Shown here piece after piece: positions 42,689 to 52,213 of a stretch of 64,000 nucleotides of DNA. Both the position numbers and the translations under genes were made by a program. Positions within the stretch are counted from its first letter, which is position 1. Each line of letters starts with the position of its first letter. The stretch is from contig NZ_CP071501.1 in NCBI RefSeq assembly GCF_017354985.1, positions 2,809,501 to 2,873,500 of the forward strand, read 5' to 3'. The notes under the pieces were generated by a model, which saw only the letters and a program-made list of their open reading frames with translations, had not been told where the DNA came from and ran no database searches. The DNA comes from Shewanella cyperi. GTDB taxonomy: Bacteria > Pseudomonadota > Gammaproteobacteria > Enterobacterales > Shewanellaceae.

Positions 42689-43615
42689 TTAGAACTTGTG
42701 TTCGATACCTACACCGATATAGTCTTCAGATTCGGTTGAAGCATCCATATCGCGAGTGGTGTAGAAGGCCAGCAGTTTGGTAGGCTTGCCCAGTTTGTAG
42801 TCAGCACCGATAGACCAGGAATCACCTTTATCTTCCATGTCCTGATATTGGGCTTTCAGTACTACGGCATTAATATGGTAAGCCGCGCTCAGCAGGAAAC
42901 CGTCGGTGCTGGTACCGCCAACTGATTTTTCCTGTTGCTGGTACATACCACCCAAGGTGAAATCGGCCAGCTTGGCCTGAACAGTGGCACGCAGAATGTC
43001 GTAACCAGCCACTTCAGAATCATAAGCAAGGGCGGCGTACACAGGAGTATTCTTCAGATCCTTGTCACCGTACATGGCGGCCAGAGAGAAACCATCTTCG
43101 CCACCCTGAGTCTTGGCAGCTTCGGCGGCATAGGTCACGCCCAGACGGAAGTTGTTCATGGCAGGTGTCATGTAGGTCACTGTCTGTTCAACGCGGTTGT
43201 CACCCTTGAACAGGTGCTTCAGGTCACCAGACAGGTCGTTGAACAGGTCAACGTTACCTTGGGAATTCTTCATCATGGTGTCATTACGACCCAGAGAAAC
43301 GGCACCGAAAGCACCTTTCAGGCCGACAAACTGGTTACGGGCCAGGAAGTTGTCTTTGGCATCGTTGCCGGTATCCACTTCATATTCCACAGTGTAGAAG
43401 GCTTCCAGTGAGCTGCTCAGCTCGAAATCACCTTTAACACCCAGACGAGAAGCGTTGCTTTGTACAGTAGTTTCTGACTCTACGCCGTCGTCGTTGGACT
43501 GGGCAGTCACGTTTACCTTACCATAAACAGTCAGAGGCTCAGCGGCCTGGGCAGACGCGAGAGTGGCAGCGGTCAGTGCAGAAGCGAGTAAAGTTTTGCA
43601 AAACACGTTCATCAT
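42689..43615 (-). CDS. Gram-negative general porin
   Basis: 308 residues. A signal peptide (VFCKTLLASALTAATLASAQA) precedes a beta-barrel with alternating aromatic strands: LTVYGKVNVTAQS at the start, RNQFVGLKGAFGAVSLGRND (loop 3 region) and a C-terminal strand ending EDYIGVGIEHKF with the terminal phenylalanine needed for BAM recognition. A trimeric outer-membrane channel for small solutes. It sits directly upstream of phoB and has its own terminator. Porin mRNAs are the classic targets of sigma-E sRNAs; the putative sRNAs lie about 4-7 kb away. Confidence 0.9.
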   Translation of the reverse strand: MMNVFCKTLLASALTAATLASAQAAEPLTVYGKVNVTAQSNDDGVESETTVQSNASRLGVKGDFELSSSLEAFYTVEYEVDTGNDAKDNFLARNQFVGLKGAFGAVSLGRNDTMMKNSQGNVDLFNDLSGDLKHLFKGDNRVEQTVTYMTPAMNNFRLGVTYAAEAAKTQGGEDGFSLAAMYGDKDLKNTPVYAALAYDSEVAGYDILRATVQAKLADFTLGGMYQQQEKSVGGTSTDGFLLSAAYHINAVVLKAQYQDMEDKGDSWSIGADYKLGKPTKLLAFYTTRDMDASTESEDYIGVGIEHKF

Positions 43616-43898
43616 TTAATCCTTTCGACGTTCTGTTCGTCTTGGTTATTGGTTTGGAACGAGCGCAAGTTTGCAACGGATATATTGCAGTTTTATTTCA
43701 CTGCTGCAGTAAGCTGCATCATTCGGTGAATAATGCAGCACAAAAGCAAATATTATTAATATTTAACAACGCCTTAAGATGATTTTTACACTGTGTGACA
43801 GTTTGATGAATTCTGTGGCTGCCGCAATTTCAATACGGGTTTACCCCCGCAGGTGTATGGCTTACACTGCGGTTTTATTTTTTGGCAGAGCCTAAGCT

Positions 43899-44810
43899 AT
43901 GTGGTTTAAAAATCTCACCCTGTATCGATTCAACAAACCAGTGTCCCTGGACGCGGAGACACTGGAAAAAGCGCTGGCCGATTTTACCTTCTCCCCCTGT
44001 TCCAGCCAGGACATCAGCAAATTCGGTTTCTCCAAGGCCCTGGGCAAGCAGGGCGATGCCCTGGTTCACAGTGCCAACAACCGCCATTTGATTTGTGCCA
44101 CCAAGGAAGAAAAGATCCTGCCCGGCCAGGTCATCAAGGAAGCACTGGAAGAAAAAGTGGGTCAGCTGGAAGCAGAAGAAAATCGTAAGCTGACCAAGAA
44201 AGAAAAAGATGCTCTCAAGGATGAAATCACCACCAGCTTGCTGCCCAGGGCCTTCTCCCGCCGCAGCCAAATTCATGCCTTGATCCTGCCTGAGATCAAT
44301 ATGATCCTGGTGGATAGCTCCAGCGCCACCAAGGCGGAAGAGCTGCTGGCCCTGCTGCGCAAAGCCATCGGCAGCCTGCCGGTGATCCCGGTGAGTTTTG
44401 AGCAACCACTGGAAGTGCAATTGACCGAATGGCTCAAGCAGGGTCAGGCGCCCGCCCCGTTTGAGATGCAGGACGAAGCCGAACTGAAGGCGGTGGCCGA
44501 TGAAGGTGGCATAGTTCGCTTCAAGCAACAGGTGTTGACCGAAGATGAAGTGCTGGCCCATTTGGAAACCGGCAAGCAGGTGACCAAACTGGCACTGCAT
44601 TTTGGCCAGAGCATCGCCTTCCTGCTGCAGGCAGATGCCAGCCTGAAGCGCCTGAAGTTCTCGGAAGAATTCCGTGCCGGCAATGACGAGGTCGGCAATG
44701 ACGATCCCATGGCCCGCCTGGATGCCGATTTTGCCCTGATGGGCTCTGAGCTGGTGGCGCTGATGACCAGCCTGGTGGATGTACTGGGTGGTCTGCCAGA
44801 CGCAGAGTAA
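43899..44810 (+). CDS. rdgC: Recombination-associated protein RdgC
   Basis: 303 residues. The opening [15 protein letters not shown], then [22 protein letters not shown] and [14 protein letters not shown] match RdgC, a ring-shaped dimer that binds double-stranded DNA and restrains RecA. Cytosolic, full length. Downstream is a perfect 11-bp inverted repeat (44824-44866). Confidence 0.95.
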   Translation: MWFKNLTLYRFNKPVSLDAETLEKALADFTFSPCSSQDISKFGFSKALGKQGDALVHSANNRHLICATKEEKILPGQVIKEALEEKVGQLEAEENRKLTKKEKDALKDEITTSLLPRAFSRRSQIHALILPEINMILVDSSSATKAEELLALLRKAIGSLPVIPVSFEQPLEVQLTEWLKQGQAPAPFEMQDEAELKAVADEGGIVRFKQQVLTEDEVLAHLETGKQVTKLALHFGQSIAFLLQADASLKRLKFSEEFRAGNDEVGNDDPMARLDADFALMGSELVALMTSLVDVLGGLPDAE

Positions 44811-44823
44811 ACTCCTGCCTCAG

Positions 44824-44866
44824 CCCACAGGCATGACACAATTAACCTTTGAGTTATGCCTGTGGG
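44824..44866. repeat. 11-bp inverted repeat after rdgC
   Basis: CCCACAGGCAT (44824-44834) and ATGCCTGTGGG (44856-44866) with a 21-base spacer, beginning 14 bases past the rdgC stop. The long loop and lack of a T-run make it a poor terminator; it could be an operator or a processing hairpin for the following gene. Confidence 0.55.
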
Positions 44867-44909
44867 ACTCTTATGCTTGTTGGGTATCGTTTTTCAACCG
44901 GATAGCACC

Positions 44910-46136
44910 ATGTTCCCAGCGAGCGAATTCCGTCTTAACGCCTCCCATTTACCCCAATGGCGCTACACCATATTTCGCCGCCTGTTCGGCTTTATGGCCG
45001 TCTTCTGCATCCCCGTGTATGTGACCAGCATCTACCTGTGCATTGCCCAAGGTCTGTGGGCCATGGTGATAGTGGACACCCTGGCCTATCTGTTATTGCT
45101 GGGATTGCTGTTCTTCCCCGAACTCAGTGACAGGCAACGTTACCTTATGGGCTCCGGCCTCTGCTACGGCATAGGCGCCGCTTTTATGGTGTCTGTGGGC
45201 CCCACCGGGGCCGGTTGGTTCTGGATGTTCCTGTTTCCCCTGCTCACCGCACTGCTGCTGGGATTCAGCGCCAGTATTTGGGCTCAGGTAATCAATGCCC
45301 TGACCCTGATTGCCATAGGTATCGCCTATCAGCAACAGCAATTGCAGTGGCCACCGCTGCCGGCCTACAGCACCACAATTTACTTTGTGGTGTTGATTAA
45401 CTTTATGGTGCTCAATGCCATGTTAAGCCTGTCCATCGCCTTTTTGATGGACAAGCTGAGCAAGTCGCTGGAAGAGGCCATCAGCTCCAGGCAGGCCACT
45501 GTCATAGGTCTGGCCAAACTGGCCGAATACCGGGATAACGACACCGGAGAGCACCTGCTGCGTATGGCCCAGTACGCCAGATTACTCGCAACCCGGCTGG
45601 CCGGCAGTCACAATCCACCGGATGAGCTGACGGAGGAATTTATCGATTACATAGGGTTGGCCTCGACCCTGCACGACATAGGTAAGGTCGGCATCCCCGA
45701 TGCCATATTGCTCAAACCCGGGCGCCTCAGCGATGAGGAGTTTGAAACCATCAAGGGCCATCCGCAGATAGGGGCCGGGGTACTGAGGGATCTGCAGCAA
45801 TACGCGCCAAGCTGTCAGCTGCTGTTACTGGGTGAACAGATAGCCTCCGGACACCACGAAAAGTGGGATGGCAGCGGTTATCCCAGGCAACTGGAAGGCA
45901 AGGCCATTCCGCTTGCGGCGCGAATTGTGGCCCTGGCGGATGTCTATGATGCCCTGACCAGTCAAAGATGTTACAAACGCCCCTACAGCCATGAAGAGGC
46001 GCGGCAAATCATTATCGAGGGTCGTGGCAAACACTTTGATCCGCAATTGGTGGACGTGTTTCTGAGCAACGAAGCCGATTTTATTGCGCAAGCAAAACAA
46101 CAGGATGCCACCGAGCAACAGTCCATGGCCAGTTAG
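44910..46136 (+). CDS. Membrane HD-GYP cyclic-di-GMP phosphodiesterase
   Basis: 408 residues. Several N-terminal membrane helices (about 25-175) form an uncharacterised sensor, followed by a short coiled linker and an HD-GYP domain: EYRDNDTGEHLLRM, the metal motif LHDIGKVGIPD near 254, HHEKWDGSGYP near 318-327 and ALADVYDALTS. All metal and GYP residues are present, so it should hydrolyse c-di-GMP to GMP. I prefer the ATG at 44910; the ATG at 44856 is inside the inverted repeat. Convergent with the solute-binding-like gene 13 bases away. Confidence 0.9.
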   Translation: MFPASEFRLNASHLPQWRYTIFRRLFGFMAVFCIPVYVTSIYLCIAQGLWAMVIVDTLAYLLLLGLLFFPELSDRQRYLMGSGLCYGIGAAFMVSVGPTGAGWFWMFLFPLLTALLLGFSASIWAQVINALTLIAIGIAYQQQQLQWPPLPAYSTTIYFVVLINFMVLNAMLSLSIAFLMDKLSKSLEEAISSRQATVIGLAKLAEYRDNDTGEHLLRMAQYARLLATRLAGSHNPPDELTEEFIDYIGLASTLHDIGKVGIPDAILLKPGRLSDEEFETIKGHPQIGAGVLRDLQQYAPSCQLLLLGEQIASGHHEKWDGSGYPRQLEGKAIPLAARIVALADVYDALTSQRCYKRPYSHEEARQIIIEGRGKHFDPQLVDVFLSNEADFIAQAKQQDATEQQSMAS

Positions 46137-46148
46137 GGCGGTGATGTT

Positions 46149-46952
46149 TCAGCGCCCGGTTTCCCCCTGATCGACTATCCCGTCGATCTTATCCAGCCAG
46201 CTATGCTGTAATTTTTGCAGCCGGCCATCCTTGCGGGCATGACTGATGGCGCCATCAAACAGGACCACCAACTGCGGGGAGACAGAGCTGCGGGCAAACA
46301 GCAGATGAATAGGCTCGCGGCTCGGCACCAGGGGCTGACGCTCAAGCCTGACACCTTCCACCTGACGGGCGATATAAGGTAAGGCCAGGCTGTCACCAAT
46401 CACCACCTCGCCGCGGCCATGGGCCAACATCTGAATACTGCGCTCCGCATCCGGACTGGCGATCAACTGCTGCCGGTTGCTGAGCTGGTTACGCAGCCGC
46501 TCAAATTCATTGCCGTACCAGCCACTGGAAGGCAGCAACAGCCGATAGCCCAGATCCAGCAGCTGTTGCCAACTGTGGATCGGTTCCAGCTGGGAAGCCG
46601 AATCAAGCTCAAACAGCGCGACCTCTTCCTCCCTGTATGCCAGGGAAAAATGCCCATATTGGGCCCGCTCGGCGGTAAAACTGGCTCCCATCATGAGATC
46701 CAGCGCCCCCTGACGCAACAGCTGGTGACTGCGCTTGGCCGGCAGCAGCTGAAAATCGAGCTCGCAGCCCACCTCGGTCGCCAGCAAACGTAAAATGTCC
46801 ACGTCCAGGCCCCGGGTCACCCCGTCGCTTTCCTGCCAGGCATAGGGCGGCCAGTGATTAAAGCCCACCCGCAGTGGCTGCTCACAGTCGGGAGCAGACC
46901 ACACAGGTGCAATCATCAGTAGCAACAGCAAGCTTAATAAACGCAAGGGCAC
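46149..46952 (-). CDS. Periplasmic solute-binding-like protein (SBP_bac_3 fold)
   Basis: 267 residues. A signal peptide (LLSLLLLLMIAPVWSA) is followed by LRVGFNHWPPYAWQ, GLDVDILRLLATEVGCELDF and LRQGALDLMMGASFTAERA, a family-3 solute-binding fold. No transporter genes adjoin it, so it may be an orphan receptor; many such proteins occur in Shewanella. Monocistronic. Confidence 0.85.
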   Translation of the reverse strand: MPLRLLSLLLLLMIAPVWSAPDCEQPLRVGFNHWPPYAWQESDGVTRGLDVDILRLLATEVGCELDFQLLPAKRSHQLLRQGALDLMMGASFTAERAQYGHFSLAYREEEVALFELDSASQLEPIHSWQQLLDLGYRLLLPSSGWYGNEFERLRNQLSNRQQLIASPDAERSIQMLAHGRGEVVIGDSLALPYIARQVEGVRLERQPLVPSREPIHLLFARSSVSPQLVVLFDGAISHARKDGRLQKLQHSWLDKIDGIVDQGETGR

Positions 46953-47048
46953 TGTCTCCCGGGCAGCGGTGGGTTACTCCCACTGAGTATAGTTCGCACT
47001 GCTGCAAGTCTGAGGCAAGGCCCCATTGCCGCAGACAAAGCCAGCCCC

Positions 47049-47696
47049 TCAAGGCTGTGCCAGGCGCTGTTGCAGACTCTCCAGGCGTTGCCGCTGGACA
47101 TGGGTCAGGCTTGGCTCAGCCTCAAGCAGTGCGGCAAGGCGCTGAGCGGCGGCCTCTTTATCGCCCTTGTCCAGCAAGGTGCTCACCTCCGCCAGCATCG
47201 CATCCACATCCACAGGCTCGGGTAGCAAGGCCGTTCTGGCCGCCTCCGGTACCTGCTTGGCGGCACGGGACATTGAAACTGACGGCGCCAGAGCGGCAGA
47301 ATCTGCGCTACTCGCATCTGCACTGCCTGGCGAGCTCATCACAGGAGCAGGCAACGCCTGCTCCATCGACTCAAGGGACAGGGACTCTGGGTTCAGGGGC
47401 AAGGACTCGGGGTTCAGGGGTAAGGGATCGCCTCCCTGCATGGCGGGGTTGAGCCACACCAGAGCCACCACCAAGAGCAAGGACGCTGCGCTGCTGATGG
47501 CCAAAGGATTCTCCCGCCACCAAGGCCGGTTCACCTTGGGCTGTCCCAAGCCTTGCCGCGCCATGTCCAGAATGCGGCTATCGACGGTCTCGCCGGGCAA
47601 CTCATCGGCCCCCTCCCGGTAAAGCGCATCCAATTGCTCCGCACTGCGGCGCTCTTCGGTGCCCATGTCGGCAAATTTTTGCTCAGAGGACTTCAT
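47049..47696 (-). CDS. Probable anti-sigma factor, single-pass membrane protein
   Basis: 215 residues. A cytosolic N-terminal part (1-58: EERRSAEQLDALYREGADELP) resembles the sigma-binding region of ECF anti-sigma factors. One membrane helix (about 66-83: PLAISSAASLLLVVALVWL) follows, then a periplasmic part with the repeat PLNPESL three times and a helical C-terminus. The ATG at 47696 has AGGAG upstream and lies inside the end of the ECF sigma gene (14-base overlap), so the two are translated together. The pairing makes the anti-sigma role likely, not proven. Confidence 0.75.
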   Translation of the reverse strand: MKSSEQKFADMGTEERRSAEQLDALYREGADELPGETVDSRILDMARQGLGQPKVNRPWWRENPLAISSAASLLLVVALVWLNPAMQGGDPLPLNPESLPLNPESLSLESMEQALPAPVMSSPGSADASSADSAALAPSVSMSRAAKQVPEAARTALLPEPVDVDAMLAEVSTLLDKGDKEAAAQRLAALLEAEPSLTHVQRQRLESLQQRLAQP

Positions 47697-48273
47697 CGAC
47701 ACTCTCCTGCAAACGCCGGTTCAAACACTGACGCAAACTCTGGTAGGCATAGCGTACGCGACTCTTGCAAGCCTCGAGGGATACACCGGCAATCTCGCTG
47801 ATGGCCTGGGCAGTCAGCCCCATTTCACTGCTGAGCAAAAACGCCTCCTTCTGTACCGTCGGCAAGCGTCCAATGCACAGCTTAAGGGCCAAGGCCTGCT
47901 GATGCTGCAGCGCTGCGGATTCCGGCGTATTGGCATCACCAACATGTTCCAACTCAAACTCCTGCAGCTGATCCAGGGGTTTGACCGCCCGCACATGATC
48001 TATCAGCAAATTGTGGGCGATGCGATACAACCAAGTGGTAAATTTGGCGCTGACCTGATAACTCGGCGCCGCTTTTATCACCCGCCCCCAGGTTTCCTGA
48101 TACAAATCTTCGGCCAACTGTTTATCCCCCAGTTGGCGCACAAAAAAGCGGTACAGTCCGCCCTTGTGCCTCAGGTACAGGCATTCGAAGGCGCGGATAT
48201 CGCCACCGGCATAATCCAGCATCAGGCTTGCATCGCTCTGGGTATCCCTTGCCACCGCGGATAAGGCTGTCAT
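47683..48273 (-). CDS. ECF-family RNA polymerase sigma factor
   Basis: 196 residues. Region 2 is ALEAF-like: YLRHKGGLYRFFVRQLGDKQLAEDLYQETW and AKFTTWLYRIAHNLLIDHVR (about 35-105); region 4 is LPTVQKEAFLLSSEMGLTAQAISEIAGVSLEACKSRVRYA (about 140-180). An envelope-type ECF sigma (not RpoE itself by sequence). The ATG at 48273 is chosen over an upstream ATG at 48333. The probable anti-sigma gene overlaps its 3' end. Its regulon cannot be seen here. Confidence 0.85.
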   Translation of the reverse strand: MTALSAVARDTQSDASLMLDYAGGDIRAFECLYLRHKGGLYRFFVRQLGDKQLAEDLYQETWGRVIKAAPSYQVSAKFTTWLYRIAHNLLIDHVRAVKPLDQLQEFELEHVGDANTPESAALQHQQALALKLCIGRLPTVQKEAFLLSSEMGLTAQAISEIAGVSLEACKSRVRYAYQSLRQCLNRRLQESVDEVL

Positions 48274-48540
48274 CTGTTGCTCTGTTAAGGCATGAATAAC
48301 AACAGTTTGCCCCTTGCCCGCCCGCTTGTCCATGCGCGAAAAGCCGCGATGGCGTTCACCATTGCTACACTCGTGCCGCCCCTTTTCGCGGGGATCCTTT
48401 GGGTTATAAACGCCACAACACGACAAAGGGGTTATTTTCTTCCTGCACCCCAACTCCGGTAAAAAATGCCAACTTGATCACAAAATGCGTTCCAGACGAA
48501 CCTCTACAATAATGGCTCTCCTTCCCTGCTCCGACCTGTC

Positions 48541-50289
48541 ATGCACCGTACCCATCTGACGTCCCTTAAACCCGGCCACGCGCTGCAGGATAGCCTGCGT
48601 AATAATTACAACCGCAAGGCACTTATTCATGATCTGCTTGCCGGCACCACGGTCGGCATAATCGCCATCCCCCTGGCCATGGCGCTGGCTATCGCCAGCG
48701 GCGTAGCGCCACAATACGGCCTCTATACCGCCATTGTCAGCGGCATGATCATCGCCCTGTGCGGCGGTTCACGCTTCAGCGTCTCCGGCCCCACCGCCGC
48801 CTTCGTGGTATTGCTCTTTCCTGTGGCCAGCGAATTCGGTCTGGGCGGCTTGCTGCTGGCAACCCTGATGTCGGGGCTCATACTCATAGCCATGGCAGTA
48901 TTGCGCCTGGGACGCTTTATTCAGTACATACCCGAGCCCGTCACCCTTGGCTTTACTGCAGGGATTGCTGTGGTCATTGCCACCTTGCAGCTTAAAGATG
49001 TGCTCGGACTGCCTATCGAGACCATGCCCGCCGAGTATCTGGGCAAGCTGGCGGCTCTGGGAACGGCACTGCCGAATTGGCACCTGGCCGAACTCTTGGT
49101 GGCAAGCATCACTTTGCTGACTCTGTTGCTGTGGCCCAGGCTCAAGACGCCTCTGCCGCCCCATCTGCCGGCGATCCTCATCGGTGCCCTGCTGGCCTGG
49201 TATCTGGGGCAAAATGGCATGGCGGTCGAGACCATAGGCAGCCGCTTTCACTACCTGCTTACCGATGGCAGCCGCGGTGACGGTATACCGCCACTGCTGC
49301 CGCAATTTGCCTGGCCCTGGGATCAGGTAGATGCCAAGGGCCAGCCGCTGCAACTGTCCTTGTCCCTTATCCAGGCCTTGCTGCCTTCGGCCTTTGCCAT
49401 TGCCATGCTGGGCGCCATAGAGTCGCTGCTGTGTGCCGTGGTGCTCGATGGCATGACAGGTACCCGCCACAGTGCCAACAGCGAACTGCTGGGCCAGGGA
49501 CTGGGTAATCTGATCGGACCCTTTTTCGGCGCCATTCCCGCCACCGCTGCCATCGCCCGCAGCGCCGCCAACGTCCGCGCCGGAGCCCGCAGCCCGCTGG
49601 CCTCCATCTTCCACGCTCTGGTGGTTCTGCTGGCCTTGCTGGCGTTAACCCGGATACTGGCTTACATCCCCATGGCCACCATGGCAGCCCTGCTGATGCT
49701 GGTGGCCTGGAACATGAGCGAAGCCCCCAAAGCCCTGAAGCTGCTGCGCCAGGCTCCGGGCAGCGACATCCTGGTGTTCCTGTGCTGCTTTGGCCTGACC
49801 GTGGTGTTTGACATGGTCATAGCCATCACGGTCGGCATAGTGCTGGCCTCATTGCTGTTTATGAAAGAAATTGCCGCCATGACCCGCTTAACCGACATCA
49901 GTGATAATCCCAGGCATGTGCCCCAACCGCTACCGGCAGACTGGCAGGTGTATCGCATTGATGGGCCGCTGTTTTTTGCCGCCGCCGACAATCTGTTTTC
50001 GGAACTCATGTTACGGGGCAAGGACAGCCGTTATCTGGTGCTGGACTGGCAAAACGTGTCCCTGCTGGATGCTGGGGGGCTGGCTGCCCTGGAGCGCTGC
50101 ATCAAGTGGGTGATTCAGGAGCAGAAAGAGCTGCTGATTGCGGCCGTGCCTTTCCAGGGCCTGCGGGTGCTGGCCAAGGCCGGCATCAGGGGGATCCCGG
50201 GGCACCTGAGTTTTTACCATGAACTGCAGGCGGCCCTGCCGCAGCACAGTGATCAGCATCCAGCGCCCGCCACCCCCTCCCAGACATAG
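48541..50289 (+). CDS. SulP-family anion transporter, DauA-like
   Basis: 582 residues. The SLC26/SulP signature is visible (ALASGVAPQYGLYTAIVSG near 55, GPTAAFVVLL near 80), with 14 predicted membrane helices, and a C-terminal STAS domain (about 460-565: LVLDWQNVSLLDAGGLAALE). Similar in length and sequence style to DauA (YchM), which imports C4-dicarboxylates; sulfate or bicarbonate transport is an alternative. Inner membrane. Start at the ATG at 48541. Confidence 0.9.
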   Translation: MHRTHLTSLKPGHALQDSLRNNYNRKALIHDLLAGTTVGIIAIPLAMALAIASGVAPQYGLYTAIVSGMIIALCGGSRFSVSGPTAAFVVLLFPVASEFGLGGLLLATLMSGLILIAMAVLRLGRFIQYIPEPVTLGFTAGIAVVIATLQLKDVLGLPIETMPAEYLGKLAALGTALPNWHLAELLVASITLLTLLLWPRLKTPLPPHLPAILIGALLAWYLGQNGMAVETIGSRFHYLLTDGSRGDGIPPLLPQFAWPWDQVDAKGQPLQLSLSLIQALLPSAFAIAMLGAIESLLCAVVLDGMTGTRHSANSELLGQGLGNLIGPFFGAIPATAAIARSAANVRAGARSPLASIFHALVVLLALLALTRILAYIPMATMAALLMLVAWNMSEAPKALKLLRQAPGSDILVFLCCFGLTVVFDMVIAITVGIVLASLLFMKEIAAMTRLTDISDNPRHVPQPLPADWQVYRIDGPLFFAAADNLFSELMLRGKDSRYLVLDWQNVSLLDAGGLAALERCIKWVIQEQKELLIAAVPFQGLRVLAKAGIRGIPGHLSFYHELQAALPQHSDQHPAPATPSQT

Positions 50290-50502
50290 GTTCCGACATA
50301 AGCAGACCTCAGCTCGATAGGCGCTGGCCGGCAGGCCTGCGCCTTCCTGCCGGGGGCGATCGAAAAGGCAGCCAAAACCACGCCGCCATGCTATCATTTC
50401 GCCCCATTCAAGCTCCCGCTGGCGCCAAGCCTGCGCGAAAGCCCAAGTACCCTAGCCTGCTCACAGGCAAATATAAATAAAATCAGTTGTTAAGGAGTTA
50501 TC

Positions 50503-50994
50503 ATGCAAGCCCTCGTTGCTGTCGTAATGGGATCCAAGAGTGATTGGCCCACCATGGAAGCTGCCGCAGAGATCATGGATAAACTGCAGGTGCCTTATCA
50601 TGTTGAGGTGGTTTCCGCCCACAGGACCCCGGACAAGTTGATGGATTTTGCCGCCACCGCAGCAGACAAGGGCTTTCAGGTGATCATCGGCGGCGCCGGT
50701 GGTGCGGCCCACCTGCCGGGCATGCTGGCCTCCAAGACCCGTTTGCCTGTACTGGGCGTACCGGTACAGAGCAAGGCACTCAATGGCATGGACTCCCTGC
50801 TGTCGATAGTGCAGATGCCCAAGGGCATTGCCGTCGGCACCCTGGCCATAGGCACAGCCGGTGCCTTCAATGCCGGGCTGCTGGCCTGCCAGATCCTGGC
50901 CAACAATGATGCCGCCCTGGCCGAGCGCCTGGAAGCCTTCCGCGCCGAGCAGACCCAAAGCGTACTGGACAATCCGGATCCGAGGGACGAGTAA
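50503..50994 (+). CDS. purE: N5-carboxyaminoimidazole ribonucleotide mutase PurE
   Basis: 163 residues. The signature [12 protein letters not shown], then [14 protein letters not shown] and [14 protein letters not shown] is that of class I PurE, which converts N5-CAIR to CAIR in purine synthesis. The active-site histidine in SAHRTP is present. It is followed two bases later by purK in one operon. No clear PurR box is visible upstream. Confidence 0.96.
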   Translation: MQALVAVVMGSKSDWPTMEAAAEIMDKLQVPYHVEVVSAHRTPDKLMDFAATAADKGFQVIIGGAGGAAHLPGMLASKTRLPVLGVPVQSKALNGMDSLLSIVQMPKGIAVGTLAIGTAGAFNAGLLACQILANNDAALAERLEAFRAEQTQSVLDNPDPRDE

Positions 50995-50996
50995 TC

Positions 50997-52082
50997 ATGG
51001 CGAGCAAGCAAAAAGTCTGGGTACTGGGCAATGGTCAGCTCGGTGCCATGTTGAGCCATGCGGGTCAGCCACTGGCAATTGAAGTGCTGCCGGTGGACAT
51101 CATGACCCCGACAGATGTCAAACTGCTGCTGGCCGACGATGACATTATCACCGCCGAGCGCGAGCAGTGGCCGGAATCGGCCCTGAGCCTGCAACTGTCC
51201 AGCCACAGAAATTTCATCAATGGCCCGGTATTTGGTCGCCTTGCGGACCGCTACAGCCAAAAATCCCTGCTCGACGAGCTCAAGGTCGCCACCGCCCCCT
51301 GGGAACTGGTGGATGACAACACAGACGTCAACGCCCTGTATGCCAAATACGGCGAGCGGGTACTGATGAAGCGCCGCACCGGCGGCTACGATGGCAAGGG
51401 CCAGCACTGGCTCAAGCAGGCCGAAAACGGTCAAATTCCCGCTGACTGGCGCAACCTGGCCATCGCCGAGCAGGCCATCGACTTCGATGAAGAAGTGTCC
51501 GTGGTGGGCGTGCGTACCCACAGTGGCGAATGTTTCTTCTACCCCCTGACCTTGAACCTGCACCAGGATGGCATTTTGATGGCCTCCATCTCGCCGCTGC
51601 CAAGATTGGCGCCGTTGCAGGACGAAGCAAATGCCATGCTCGGCACCATAATGCACGGGCTTAACTATGTGGGCGTGATGGCCATGGAATGCTTCCGGGT
51701 CGGTGAACACCTGCTGGTGAATGAATTGGCGCCACGGGTACACAACTCGGGTCACTGGACCCAGGCCGGTACCCATATGGATCAGTTCCAGCTGCATCTG
51801 CGGGCCCTGTGCAACTTGCCCATCCAGCAACCCCAGGTGAATTTCCCCTGTGTCATGGTCAACCTTATCGGTATAGACAAGGACGACCGTTGGCTGAGCC
51901 TGCCCAACGCCGAGCTGTTCTGGTACGACAAGGAAGTGCGCCCCGGCCGCAAGGTGGGCCACCTGAACCTGTCGGTACATAACACTGCCATGTTGGAAGA
52001 CAGCGTAGCCAAACTCAAGTCCTGGATGCCGCTCCAATACCAGGCGCCGCTGGAGTGGATCCTGCGCAGCAGTGAGTTTTAA
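50997..52082 (+). CDS. purK: N5-carboxyaminoimidazole ribonucleotide synthetase PurK
   Basis: 361 residues, an ATP-grasp enzyme making N5-CAIR from AIR, bicarbonate and ATP. The N-terminal WVLGNGQLGAMLSHAGQPL, the ATP-grasp loop KRRTGGYDGKGQHW and NELAPRVHNSGHWTQ are the family hallmarks. Partner of purE, two bases upstream, and followed by a strong terminator. Confidence 0.96.
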   Translation: MASKQKVWVLGNGQLGAMLSHAGQPLAIEVLPVDIMTPTDVKLLLADDDIITAEREQWPESALSLQLSSHRNFINGPVFGRLADRYSQKSLLDELKVATAPWELVDDNTDVNALYAKYGERVLMKRRTGGYDGKGQHWLKQAENGQIPADWRNLAIAEQAIDFDEEVSVVGVRTHSGECFFYPLTLNLHQDGILMASISPLPRLAPLQDEANAMLGTIMHGLNYVGVMAMECFRVGEHLLVNELAPRVHNSGHWTQAGTHMDQFQLHLRALCNLPIQQPQVNFPCVMVNLIGIDKDDRWLSLPNAELFWYDKEVRPGRKVGHLNLSVHNTAMLEDSVAKLKSWMPLQYQAPLEWILRSSEF

Positions 52083-52114
52083 GCAGCATTAAATCCCGTA
52101 ATGCGGCCCGGATC

Positions 52115-52140
52115 ACAGCCCCGTCTCTACGGGGCTGTTT
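52115..52140 (+). terminator. Terminator of purEK
   Basis: ACAGCCCCGT, loop CTCT, ACGGGGCTGT, TT; a 10-bp stem 32 bases after purK. Confidence 0.88.
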
Positions 52141-52213
52141 GCTATCTGTGGTACTTTGGCAGGCAACCTGGCTATAATGGCTCAGCTGATTTTGGCAAAA
52201 TGGACTGCATAAA

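Noticed and set aside
43790..43806. Pho-box-like sequence upstream of the porin
   Set aside because: Only one half matches and it lies more than 170 bases from the start.
47390..47435. Short tandem DNA repeat as a minisatellite
   Set aside because: It is in frame and encodes the PLNPESL units of the probable anti-sigma protein.
50676..52037. Long minus-strand frame opposite purE-purK
   Set aside because: purE and purK are unmistakable; no ribosome site on the minus strand.
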